Made by a program: the position numbers and the translations under genes. A model generated the notes under the pieces. The model had not been told where the DNA came from. It did not search any database and saw only the letters and a list, made by a program, of their open reading frames with translations. From Chloroflexota bacterium (lineage in GTDB: Bacteria; Chloroflexota; Dehalococcoidia; Lucifugimonadales; UBA3495), in the NCBI GenBank assembly GCA_022562335.1, contig JADFPM010000057.1, positions 1 to 11,685 of the forward strand: a stretch of 11,685 nucleotides of DNA, read 5' to 3'. Positions 1-6,453 of this stretch are shown here, in pieces (the stretch's first letter is position 1; each line of letters begins with the position of its first letter).

Positions 1-794
1 GCTTCCTGGGCCAACTCTTCAGTCTCGTTAACGTGGCAGCAGATCATGAAAGCGAATTTCTCGGGCCCAGGCTCCCATCCATCGACGGCGGCGTACTCCC
101 GGTAGCGCTGAAACAGGTCTTTGGCCACATCCAGCGGGGTCAGGAAGGCGGCGTAGGTATACCGGTTATGGGCGGCCCACTCCACGGTCTCGGGACTGCC
201 GGTGCCGGGCACCCATACCGGCGGATGGGGTTTTTGCAGCGGCAGCATCCAGGGATTGACCGCGCGGAACTGGTAGTGCTTGCCTTCCCATCGAAACGGC
301 CCGGGAGTGGTCCAAGCTTTGATGATCAGGTCGTGGGCCTCTTCGAACCGCTCCCGGTTGTGCAGCGGGTTGGTGTTGTTGGCCCAGCTTTCGATGCCGA
401 TCCCCCGGACAAAACCCGACTGGATACGGCCACCGGATATCACGTCCAGCATGGCTATCTCTTCAGCCAGGCGCACCGGATTGTCCGATGTTGGGAGCAT
501 ATTCCCCAGCATGAGGATCTTAGCCTTGGATGTGGTGCGGGCCAGGATGCCGCCGGTGATGTTGACCTCAACGTCCATGCAAGACGGCGTGTTGTGGTGC
601 TCGTTGATCATCAACCCGTCAAAACCCACATCCTCGGCAAATTGGTATTCGTCCAGGTAGCGCTTGAACAGGTCGTGGGCTTTATGGGGGTCGAAATAGG
701 TGTTGGGGAAGGTAAGCCGCATGGACGGGTATTTATCCGCCTCGGACTCGGGAAACTCGGCGTAGGGCATTTCGGTGAAATAGTAGACGTCCAT
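1..794 (-). CDS. LLM-class flavin-dependent monooxygenase, 3' end cut by window edge
   Basis: The frame is open from ATG at 794 to the left edge, giving 264 codons of a protein that is usually about 330-400 aa. The start is supported by GGAGG about 9 nt upstream on the minus strand. The translation begins MDVYYFTEMPYAEF and carries NEHH (residues 64-67), a conserved AEEIAMLDVISGGR block (110-123), GFVRGIG (127-133) and a PPVWVPGTGSPET segment (191-203). These are typical of bacterial-luciferase-like, F420- or FMN-dependent TIM-barrel oxygenases. Such enzymes use reduced flavin and O2 for hydroxylation, Baeyer-Villiger or desulfonation-type reactions; the substrate cannot be read from sequence. 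The gene lies 112 nt downstream of an alpha/beta hydrolase on the same strand, so an oxidise-then-hydrolyse catabolic pair is plausible. A heptad repeat array fills much of the gap. Family assignment is firm, cofactor and substrate are unknown. Confidence 0.9.
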   Translation of the reverse strand, partial: MDVYYFTEMPYAEFPESEADKYPSMRLTFPNTYFDPHKAHDLFKRYLDEYQFAEDVGFDGLMINEHHNTPSCMDVEVNITGGILARTTSKAKILMLGNMLPTSDNPVRLAEEIAMLDVISGGRIQSGFVRGIGIESWANNTNPLHNRERFEEAHDLIIKAWTTPGPFRWEGKHYQFRAVNPWMLPLQKPHPPVWVPGTGSPETVEWAAHNRYTYAAFLTPLDVAKDLFQRYREYAAVDGWEPGPEKFAFMICCHVNETEELAQE

Positions 795-810
795 GGGTGC
801 GCCTCCGGGG

Positions 811-911
811 TTAGCTGTCAGGGGTTAGCTGTCAGCGGTCAGCTATCAGCTTTCAGCCCACCTAACGGTTCCCATAGCTGATTGCTGAGCGCTGACGGCT
901 GATTGCTTAAA
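811..911. repeat. 7-bp-pitch TCAGCNN array with an inverted GCTGANN arm
   Basis: Seven consecutive heptamers run from 811 to 859: TTAGCTG, TCAGGGG, TTAGCTG, TCAGCGG, TCAGCTA, TCAGCTT, TCAGCCC. A 17-nt spacer (860-876) follows. The complementary heptamers GCTGATT, GCTGAGC, GCTGACG, GCTGATT and a decayed GCTTAAA then run from 877 to 911. The two arms can pair TCAGC with GCTGA at every 7 nt, leaving 2-nt mismatches, so the transcript could form a long imperfect hairpin. The last unit covers the hydrolase stop codon (907-909). The array may affect termination or mRNA stability between the hydrolase and the monooxygenase genes; that role is inference. Confidence 0.8.
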
Positions 912-1689
912 AGAATTCCAACGCGGTCTTGACGAACTCCTCGGTCTTTTCCACCTGGGGGACGTGGCCGCAATTGTCGATGACCACCAGGTCCGAACCG
1001 GGGATGGCCTTATTGAACATCCGGCCGCACTCCAGGGGGATCAGCCGGTCGTTGCCGCCCCACACGATGCGGGTCGGTATCGAGACCCTGGCCAACAGGC
1101 CGGGAAGCCTGAGATCATACATGTACGGCTTCCAGCACAGGCGGACGGACATCTCCCGGTTGCGTTCGGCGATATCGGCCTGCTCGGGTGTGGGCTCGCC
1201 TCCGTAGATAGACTCGTATTCCGGCGCCTGCTTGGGGTCGTGGAAAAGCAATTCGGTGACCTGGGCCGGGCTGATGATGAATATATCGGCGATCTCGCCC
1301 TCTTTAGGCTGGATGCCGGCGGAGCCCACCAGCATAAGCTTGCTGAAGGCGTGGCGGCAGTTGGCCGCGATCTCCGAGGCCAGCCAGCCGCCCATGGAGA
1401 AGCCGATGGCCCTGGTGCCTTCCAGCCCCTGCTCTTCCAGGAACCAGGTGTAAAAAGAGGCCAGGTCCGCCATGGTTTCCAGCCATTCCGGCCGGTCGGA
1501 CTTGCCGTAGCCGGGGTGGCTCGGCAGGTAGACGGTGTATTTTTCGGACAAAGCCTGAACGTAATTCAACCAGCCCGAACTACCTCCAGCGCCGTGGAGC
1601 AGGACCAGAGGCTCGCCCGACCCGCCCTTCAGCACCTGGATCTTTGCGCCGCCCACGTCAACCATTTCCTCGGTGAATGCCGTGGCCAT
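907..1689 (-). CDS. Alpha/beta-hydrolase fold enzyme (meta-cleavage-product hydrolase-like)
   Basis: A complete 260-aa protein of normal length for the single-domain family. The catalytic machinery is visible: an oxyanion-hole HGAGGS (residues 32-37), nucleophile elbow GFSMGG with Ser98, acid Asp214 in GGNDRLIP, and His242 in CGHVPQVE. There is no signal peptide, so it is probably cytoplasmic. The overall pattern resembles the C-C bond/ester hydrolases related to BphD/MhpC and haloperoxidase-like hydrolases, but the substrate is not determinable. The ATG at 1689 has GAGGAG about 10 nt upstream. The gene is upstream of the flavin monooxygenase on the same strand. It is bracketed by heptad repeat arrays on both sides. 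Fold and triad are certain, the specific reaction is not. Confidence 0.92.
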   Translation of the reverse strand: MATAFTEEMVDVGGAKIQVLKGGSGEPLVLLHGAGGSSGWLNYVQALSEKYTVYLPSHPGYGKSDRPEWLETMADLASFYTWFLEEQGLEGTRAIGFSMGGWLASEIAANCRHAFSKLMLVGSAGIQPKEGEIADIFIISPAQVTELLFHDPKQAPEYESIYGGEPTPEQADIAERNREMSVRLCWKPYMYDLRLPGLLARVSIPTRIVWGGNDRLIPLECGRMFNKAIPGSDLVVIDNCGHVPQVEKTEEFVKTALEFF

Positions 1690-1707
1690 GTTGCATGCTC
1701 CTCGTTT

Positions 1708-1742
1708 TTAGCTGTCAGCCATCAGCGGTCAGCTTTCAGCTT
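1708..1742. repeat. Second TCAGCNN heptad array
   Basis: Five heptamers in register: TTAGCTG, TCAGCCA, TCAGCGG, TCAGCTT, TCAGCTT. It is the same motif and orientation as the left arm of the array at 811-859. It lies 19 nt upstream of the hydrolase start, so the hydrolase gene sits between two copies. There is no inverted arm here, so this copy alone would not form the long hairpin. Confidence 0.75.
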
Positions 1743-1893
1743 GGGGATTTCGATACCAGGCCCTCGGCCACTGCTGGAGTTCTTGCCGGCGCGCTTGCCA
1801 ACGAGAAGGATGGACGGCTGAGAGCACCGTTCATGCTAGCGGGGGCGGGAGTGGGGGTCAAGCGGTTGGGGGATTCCATCTAGCCCCGCGCCC

Positions 1894-1920
1894 TTGCGCC
1901 GGAATCACCTGTGCTATAGT
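1894..1920 (+). promoter_or_regulatory. Possible serA promoter (extended -10)
   Basis: TGCTATAGT at 1912-1920 matches an extended -10 (TGN followed by TATAGT). TTGCGC at 1894-1899 could serve as a poor -35, but the spacer is only 15 bp. The element lies about 62 nt upstream of the serA ATG at 1982, a normal leader length, in the otherwise gene-free 1743-1981 stretch. No operator or riboswitch was recognised in that stretch. Confidence 0.3.
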
Positions 1921-1981
1921 CTAGGCTGGGCCTTCGAATGGGAGCCTTGATCATATATCTGCCGGAATAGGATAAGAGTTT

Positions 1982-3565
1982 ATGCCCAGAATATTGGTTG
2001 CCGACCCCATCGCCGCCGACGGAGTCGATCTGCTGCAGTCCCGGCCTGAAATACAAGTCGACGTGAAAACGGGCATGAAGCCGCCGGAGCTGCTGGCGGT
2101 GGTGGGTGTTTACGAAGGCCTGGTGGTCCGCAGCGAAACCAAGGTGACCTCGGAGGTCATCAAACATGGCAGCAAGCTGCGGGTGATCGCCCGGGCGGGT
2201 ATCGGCGTGGATAACATAGACCTTGAAGCGGCTACCGGGGCGGGCATCGCCGTGGTCAACGCCCCGACCGGCAACACGGTGGCGGCGGCCGAGCATACCA
2301 TCGCGTTGATGCTGGCCCTGTCGCGCAACATCGCCGACGCCAACCAGTCCATGAAGGAAGGCTTGTGGAAGCGCAGCGCTTTCATGGGAATCGAAGTGCG
2401 AAACAAGACCCTGGGCATCGCCGGCCTGGGCCGGGTGGGCACCGAGGTGGCCCGCCGCGCCCAAAGCTTCGGGATGCGCCTGGTTGGGTACGATCCCTTT
2501 GTCGCGCCGGAATACGCCCGGCGCCTCGGGGTGGAGCTTTTAACCTTGGAGGAGATGCTGGCCCAGTCCGATTTCATCACGCTGCACACTCCCCTCAACG
2601 AGGGCACCCGGCAGATGATCGGCGCCCCACAACTGGCCATCATCAAAGAGGGAGCGCGCATCATCAACGTGGCCCGTGGCGAGTTGATCGACGAGGCGGC
2701 GCTGCTGGAGGCTCTGGATTCCGGCCGCCTGGCCGGCGTGGCCCTTGATGTGTTCGCCCAGGAGCCGCCGGTGGACAGTCCCCTGCCCATGCATCCAAAG
2801 GTGCTGGTCACGCCTCATTTGGGCGCATCCACCCAGGAAGCTCAGCGAGAGGTGGCGATCGAAGCGGCGGAGCAGGTGTTGGCGGTCTTAAGCGGCCAAC
2901 CCGCCCGCAACACCGTGAACGCCCCGTTCCTGCCGCCGGAGGTCCACGAGGTAGTGGCCCCTTACATCCAGGTCGGAACGGTGCTTGGAAAGCTGCTCAC
3001 GTATCTGGCCGACGGCCAACCCGTGGGACTTACCATCAAGCACGAGGGTGAGATCGCCCGGCATGAAACACCCATCTTGAAGGCCGCCGTTCTGGCGGGG
3101 TTGTTGGGCCCGGTGAGCAGCCAGCACGTCAACCTGATCAACGCCCCGTTGCTGGCCCAGCAACGGGGATTGAACGTCACCGAACAGCGCAACGAGGCCA
3201 CCCCGGAATACGCCAGCATTTTGACCGCCACCTTGGAGACCACCGATGGCAGCATCACCCTGTCCGGCACTTCCATGCGGGACGAGCCCCATATCGTCAA
3301 GGTCAACGATTACTGGCTGGACATCACCCCGTCCACGCCGTACATGCTTTTCGTCGACAACGAAGACCAGCCGGGGTCCATCGGGGCGGTGGGGACCCTA
3401 GCGGGGCGGCATAACATCAACATCAGTTTCATGGAGGTGGGCCGCGCCAATCTGCGGGGCCGGGCCATGATGGTTTTGGGATTGGATGACCCGGTGCCAC
3501 CTGAGGTCTTGGAGGAGATACGGGCGCTCCCCCAGATCCACACCGCCCGGCTGGTGACATTATAG
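1982..3565 (+). CDS. serA: D-3-phosphoglycerate dehydrogenase, long form with ACT domain
   Basis: This 527-aa enzyme catalyses NAD-dependent oxidation of 3-phosphoglycerate to 3-phosphohydroxypyruvate, the first step of serine synthesis. The substrate-binding region has RAGIGVDNID (71-80). The Rossmann site is GIAGLGRVG (145-153) with Asp171 in GYDPF, which fits NAD preference. The catalytic residues are Arg232 (ARGELID), Glu261 (AQEPP) and His279 (TPHLGAST). After about residue 310 an intervening domain precedes a C-terminal ACT domain (about 455-527), recognisable from NEDQPGSIGAVGTLAGRHNI followed by INISFMEVGR. The length matches the roughly 525-aa type-I form found in Chloroflexota, Actinobacteria and many others. 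In some relatives the ACT domain senses serine. The ATG at 1982 is preceded by AGGATAAGAG. The next gene starts 159 nt downstream. Confidence 0.96.
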   Translation: MPRILVADPIAADGVDLLQSRPEIQVDVKTGMKPPELLAVVGVYEGLVVRSETKVTSEVIKHGSKLRVIARAGIGVDNIDLEAATGAGIAVVNAPTGNTVAAAEHTIALMLALSRNIADANQSMKEGLWKRSAFMGIEVRNKTLGIAGLGRVGTEVARRAQSFGMRLVGYDPFVAPEYARRLGVELLTLEEMLAQSDFITLHTPLNEGTRQMIGAPQLAIIKEGARIINVARGELIDEAALLEALDSGRLAGVALDVFAQEPPVDSPLPMHPKVLVTPHLGASTQEAQREVAIEAAEQVLAVLSGQPARNTVNAPFLPPEVHEVVAPYIQVGTVLGKLLTYLADGQPVGLTIKHEGEIARHETPILKAAVLAGLLGPVSSQHVNLINAPLLAQQRGLNVTEQRNEATPEYASILTATLETTDGSITLSGTSMRDEPHIVKVNDYWLDITPSTPYMLFVDNEDQPGSIGAVGTLAGRHNINISFMEVGRANLRGRAMMVLGLDDPVPPEVLEEIRALPQIHTARLVTL

Positions 3566-3636
3566 GGTGGTGATTCGAACGGGCATTGAGGGACCCAAGA
3601 AGAATGTCATTTTGAGCCAGCGCCGATTGCGATCGG

Positions 3637-3656
3637 GGCGAAGCTCCGGCTTCGCC
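3637..3656 (+). terminator. GC-rich hairpin after serA, no U tract
   Basis: A perfect 8-bp stem GGCGAAGC/GCTTCGCC with loop TCCG lies about 70 nt past the serA stop. No run of T follows, so it is not a classical intrinsic terminator. It may be a transcript-end structure or part of a dispersed repeat, since the preceding bases (3605-3619) read ATGTCATTTTGAGCC, a wording common in intergenic repeats of environmental bacteria. The remainder of the 159-nt gap holds nothing else I recognise. Confidence 0.3.
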
Positions 3657-3724
3657 GCGAGCCCTCGACGGGGCCGCCCCATAGCCCAAGGGTAATACCC
3701 CCAACCTGACAGGAGGTTCAAATC

Positions 3725-4774
3725 GTGGCCGATAAAATAGTGATCATGGGTCCGGGGGCGGTGGGCAGTTACGTGGGCGCCTATCTGGTGAAAGAGGGTG
3801 AAGACGTAACCTTTATCGACATGTGGCCGGAACACGTGGAGACGATGAAGGCCAAGGGCCTTCATGCCAGCGACACCCTGGGTGAGTTCACCGTGCCGGT
3901 AAAGGCCATGCATTTGACCGAAGCCCTGAACATCCACGAGATGTTCGACATTGCGTTCATCACGGTCAAGTCCTACGACACCGAATGGGCCACCCATTTC
4001 ATCAAAAGATACGTGAAGCCCGAGGGTTTCTTCGTGTCCATCCAGAACTGCTGGAACGACCCGGTGATCGGCGGCATCGTCGGCGCCGACCGCGCCTTGG
4101 GCTGCATCGCATCGCACATCGAGGTTGCCCTCTGGGAGCCGGGGCGTGTTTTGCGGGGTGGCGAGCCGGGCCGGGACCATGGCCACACCGTGTTCCGGGT
4201 GGGCGAGCACGATGGCCGCATCACCGAGCGCTCCAAGGCCATTGCGGCAAAGCTCGACTGTATCGACGCCGCCTATGCCACCGACAACCTGTGGGGAGAG
4301 CGATGGTCCAAGTTGTGCCAGAATTCCATGGGCAACGCCATCTCTTCCATGACCGGGCTGGGTTCCCAAGATTTGGCCCAAGACCCCAGATGCCGCATGA
4401 TCCGTATCCATCTGGCCAAAGAAGGGGCTAAAGTCGGATTGGCCATGGGTTTGAACGTGGTGGACGTGAGCGCCAAGCCGGCCGCGGTGTGGGCCGAGGC
4501 CGACAGGGGAGATGTCTTTGAGGAATTGGACGACTTCTTGAGCTCCCGGGGCGGCAACGTCAACTGGCTGGCGTCGATGGCTCAGGATGTCAAAAAAGGC
4601 CGCCACTCGGAGATCGATTTCATGAACGGATTGGTGTGCGAGAAGGGCCGGGAAGTGGATGTGGCCACGCCATTTAACGACGCCATCGTCGATGCCATGC
4701 ACGGCATAGATGACGGCTCGATCAAACAAGGTCCGGACAACGTGGACCGGATCCTCAAGGCTGTGGGCCGGTAG
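3725..4774 (+). CDS. Ketopantoate reductase (PanE/ApbA) family dehydrogenase
   Basis: A 349-aa protein beginning at GTG 3725, which has AGGAGG 8 nt upstream. The N-terminal Rossmann motif is GPGAVGSYVG (9-18), followed by the family's VK pair (Val81-Lys82 in FITVKSYD). The C-terminal domain has the catalytic-type lysine Lys196 in RWSKLCQN with Asn200. It also has the conserved SEIDFMNG block (295-302) whose Glu296 and Asn301 match substrate-binding positions. Family members reduce 2-ketopantoate or related 2-keto/3-hydroxy acids with NAD(P)H. At 349 aa it is longer than the usual 290-310 aa, with extra sequence around 135-165 (LWEPGRVLRGGEPGRDHGH) and a Trp-rich tail region. A non-pantothenate role is therefore possible, and I withhold the symbol panE. 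It lies downstream of serA and 52 nt upstream of an unrecognised gene. Confidence 0.85.
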   Translation: MADKIVIMGPGAVGSYVGAYLVKEGEDVTFIDMWPEHVETMKAKGLHASDTLGEFTVPVKAMHLTEALNIHEMFDIAFITVKSYDTEWATHFIKRYVKPEGFFVSIQNCWNDPVIGGIVGADRALGCIASHIEVALWEPGRVLRGGEPGRDHGHTVFRVGEHDGRITERSKAIAAKLDCIDAAYATDNLWGERWSKLCQNSMGNAISSMTGLGSQDLAQDPRCRMIRIHLAKEGAKVGLAMGLNVVDVSAKPAAVWAEADRGDVFEELDDFLSSRGGNVNWLASMAQDVKKGRHSEIDFMNGLVCEKGREVDVATPFNDAIVDAMHGIDDGSIKQGPDNVDRILKAVGR

Positions 4775-4826
4775 CGCCGGGAATTTAGCAACAACCATCC
4801 ACAAAGCCGCCGCCGGGTGAGATGCC

Positions 4827-5282
4827 ATGTTTGTGCAAGTGGAGCCAGCCGATTTTTTCATGTTCCGGGTCAAGCTGATATTTGACCTGGAGCACCCCGA
4901 CTCGGAAGACCAGGAAGCCCGGGATTACCTGAAAGAAAAGGAACTGGAGCCCCGGTACCTGAGCACCGCCGATCTGGACGGGCGCAAATGCGAGATAATG
5001 CAGTTCGGCGGCTGCTACCTGGGCAAGCACCTCAACGAGCTGGCCCAGATCCAGCGCCGGGCCGTCGAGGTCGAGTTGCTGACCGCCGAGATCCAAGGGC
5101 ATCTCGGGGCCGGAGACGATGGGTTGGAGCAAGGCGGCGAAGAAGCTATTGTGGCCGCGCTGGTGGAGGAGTTTCATCAAGAGTCCTCCTTTCAGACGGC
5201 GGAAAATGGTGAATTGGTGGCAATGTTGGACGGGGAGGCCGTTCGAGCGGCGGCCCGGCAGCGCCTGGCGGCGAGCCCTTAA
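4827..5282 (+). CDS. Conserved-looking protein of unknown function, 151 aa
   Basis: I do not recognise this protein. It is soluble, acidic and charged, with no signal peptide or membrane span. The first third reads FRVKLIFDLEHPDSEDQEAR (from residue 13), and a distinctive stretch QFGGCYLGKHLNELAQIQRR (59-78) is followed by an amphipathic Glu-rich region. Coding is supported by strong G/C bias at third codon positions. The start is uncertain: ATG 4827 has only a weak GGGTGAG upstream, while in-frame ATG 4860 gives a cleaner N-terminus (MFRVKLIFDL) with GGAG further upstream. It sits 52 nt after the dehydrogenase on the same strand, probably the last gene of that transcript, and is followed by a hairpin at 5337-5360. 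The antisense frame here looks hydrophobic only because it mirrors charged codons. Confidence 0.65.
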   Translation: MFVQVEPADFFMFRVKLIFDLEHPDSEDQEARDYLKEKELEPRYLSTADLDGRKCEIMQFGGCYLGKHLNELAQIQRRAVEVELLTAEIQGHLGAGDDGLEQGGEEAIVAALVEEFHQESSFQTAENGELVAMLDGEAVRAAARQRLAASP

Positions 5283-5334
5283 ATAGACCCGGGAGCAGGC
5301 GTAGTTTGGTCCACCTTGAACTTGGGATGACTTA

Positions 5335-5366
5335 AAAGGCCCCGGCAATCGCCGGGGCTTAGGTTT
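5335..5366 (+). terminator. Intrinsic-type terminator, probably bidirectional
   Basis: The stem GCCCCGGC/GCCGGGGC (5339-5346 with 5351-5358) has loop AATC and is extended by A-U and G-U pairs. It is preceded by AAAA and followed by TTAGGTTTGTGTT. It can end the plus-strand transcript of the unknown gene (stop 5280-5282). Read from the other side, it can also end the minus-strand tRNA-Gly transcript, whose 3' end is at 5377. Confidence 0.75.
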
Positions 5367-5376
5367 GTGTTGGGCG

Positions 5377-5450
5377 TGGAGCGGGTGATGAGAATCGAAC
5401 TCACGTGACCAGCTTGGAAGGCTGGAGCTCTACCACTGAGCTACACCCGC
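5377..5450 (-). tRNA. tRNA-Gly (anticodon TCC)
   Basis: On the minus strand the sequence begins GCGGGTGTAGCTCAGTGGTA and folds into a full cloverleaf. The acceptor is GCGGGTG/CACCCGC, the D stem GCTC/GAGC, the anticodon stem CCAGC/GCTGG with loop CTTCCAA (anticodon TCC at 5416-5418, reading GGA), and the T stem GTGAG/CTCAT with loop TTCGATT. Discriminator T (5380) and an encoded CCA (5377-5379) follow. The T stem is weaker than in most bacterial tRNA-Gly, with one G-U pair, but complete. The gene stands alone, convergent with the upstream plus-strand genes. Confidence 0.97.
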
Positions 5451-5471
5451 CCGGAGAGTCCTAGATTCCCA

Positions 5472-5477
5472 ATTATA
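5472..5477 (-). promoter_or_regulatory. -10 element for the tRNA-Gly gene
   Basis: A perfect TATAAT on the minus strand lies 21 nt upstream of the mature tRNA 5' end, the expected distance for a tRNA promoter. No convincing -35 was found at 16-18 bp; TTGGAA is present but only 13 bp away. Confidence 0.45.
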
Positions 5478-5620
5478 GACGGTGGGCGGATTCCAAGCCA
5501 GTGGCAGGCAGGGGCTTCCAGGATTGAAAACCGATACCGCTCGATAGGCGTTAGCATATAATGAATAGAGCATCAACGGTCCGTTAAGCAGACCGATTTG
5601 CAGGAGTTGTTGAAAACGCG

Positions 5621-6100
5621 TTGCAGGACATGGTGTACAGATTTCGGCCGGCGTTGATCATTCTCGCCAGAATCATATCCGGACTGCTTCTGGCCGGGGC
5701 CTCGGGCATGGTGTTTATAGCCGTGGCCTGGGGCCTATTCGTTTTTTCCAGTTCCCAGTCAGCCCAGACATGGTCAATCCTGCAACTGGTCGCCGCCGGG
5801 ACCGGCGCCGGGGTGGGCAGCATGGTGGCCTGGTTCAATATTGACCGCAACACCGGGTTGATGTTGACGCTGATGGCCGCCGTGGCGATCCTTGGCGGTC
5901 TGGCCGGCTCTTGGTTGGGTCATGGGTACGGCTCCCCGATAACCTATTCCGCCATTGGCGCTGCCTTGATGGCCAACCTGGCCATGCTGGTTTTTAGATT
6001 GGCCAAGAACATATTTAGAGCGGTAAACGATACGTCTCATCGACGGGCGCCCATGGCCAATGTTACAGACGCCAGTGAATACAGGTCGGTGAACCATTAG
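5621..6100 (+). CDS. Small integral membrane protein, about 4 helices
   Basis: A 159-aa protein with four hydrophobic segments (about residues 11-44, 51-72, 79-101 and 107-127). The C-terminal tail is polar (128-159). I recognise no family. The frame from TTG 5621 has AGGAG (5602-5606) 14 nt upstream. In-frame ATG 5630 (MVYRFRPALI) is an alternative that drops only three residues and leaves the ribosome site far away, so the start is uncertain. The second helix region is Gly-rich (AAGTGAGVGSMVAWF). Upstream at 5557-5562 is a TATAAT without a matching -35. It appears monocistronic, between the divergent tRNA and the dppD leader. Confidence 0.6.
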   Translation: MQDMVYRFRPALIILARIISGLLLAGASGMVFIAVAWGLFVFSSSQSAQTWSILQLVAAGTGAGVGSMVAWFNIDRNTGLMLTLMAAVAILGGLAGSWLGHGYGSPITYSAIGAALMANLAMLVFRLAKNIFRAVNDTSHRRAPMANVTDASEYRSVNH

Positions 6101-6453
6101 TATTTCAGTGATGTTTTGAAGGATTTTTTAGGATTGGTTCGGTTTCTGTTCGAATACGGATCCAAGATCGCGGGGACAATATCAGGATCGCTGATGCCGC
6201 TTGACAATAAAATTGGGCGAATATACATTGTTGCTCGCCTTTCGCCCTGGTGAATCCAGTTCTCGACCGGCCCAGCACGGAGCCGCCGGCGGGTCATCCA
6301 TTAGTGCCTGGGGAGCGCAGGACCAAGCATGCCGGCTTCTCCAAATCGCACTGGGAAAAATGTCCTAAGAAGGCCCAATACACTGTGGGGCCAAATCAAC
6401 CGGAAGATCATCCAGACAAGAATCCGTAAGGAAGGGAGTGAAAGTAATATATC
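6101..6453 (+). other. 353-nt gene-poor stretch: promoter and long leader of dppD
   Basis: No well-supported gene. It contains the promoter at 6201-6229 and a leader of about 215 nt. Within the leader, a 59-codon frame runs from GTG 6250 to TAA 6429 (VNPVLDRPSTEPP to DHPDKNP), ending 24 nt before dppD. It has no ribosome site and unremarkable composition, so I do not call it a gene. A purine-rich GGAAGGGAGTG (6430-6440) is the likely ribosome site for dppD. No riboswitch class was recognised. Confidence 0.4.
6201..6229 (+). promoter_or_regulatory. Consensus-like promoter upstream of dppDF
   Basis: TTGACA (6201-6206), a perfect -35, is followed by a 17-bp spacer and TACATT (6224-6229), which matches TATAAT at four of six positions. 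Transcription would start near 6236, giving a 5' leader of about 218 nt before the GTG start of dppD. Confidence 0.5.

Noticed and set aside
33..881. 282-codon plus-strand open frame at the left end
   Set aside because: It is antisense to the flavin monooxygenase, whose minus-strand translation matches a known family. The plus-strand product has no recognisable motif, and its tail runs through the heptad repeats.
811..911. CRISPR array
   Set aside because: The repeat unit is only 7 bp with no unique spacers of 25-40 nt, and no cas genes are nearby.
964..1821. 285-codon plus-strand open frame over the hydrolase
   Set aside because: It mirrors the alpha/beta hydrolase, which has a full catalytic triad and ribosome site. 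The frame has no motif and continues into the repeat array.
3560..4873. 437-codon minus-strand open frame, longer than the sense gene it overlaps
   Set aside because: It is antisense to the PanE-like gene, which has clear Rossmann and catalytic motifs, a strong ribosome site and good codon bias. Long antisense frames are expected in GC-rich genes.
4785..5348. 187-codon minus-strand open frame opposite the unknown 151-aa gene
   Set aside because: The product is hydrophobic only as a mirror of charged sense codons. It starts inside the terminator hairpin and has no ribosome site.
6250..6429. 59-codon frame VNPVLDRPSTEPP... in the dppD leader
   Set aside because: No ribosome site, GTG start and no recognised similarity. 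Kept only as an observation on the leader.
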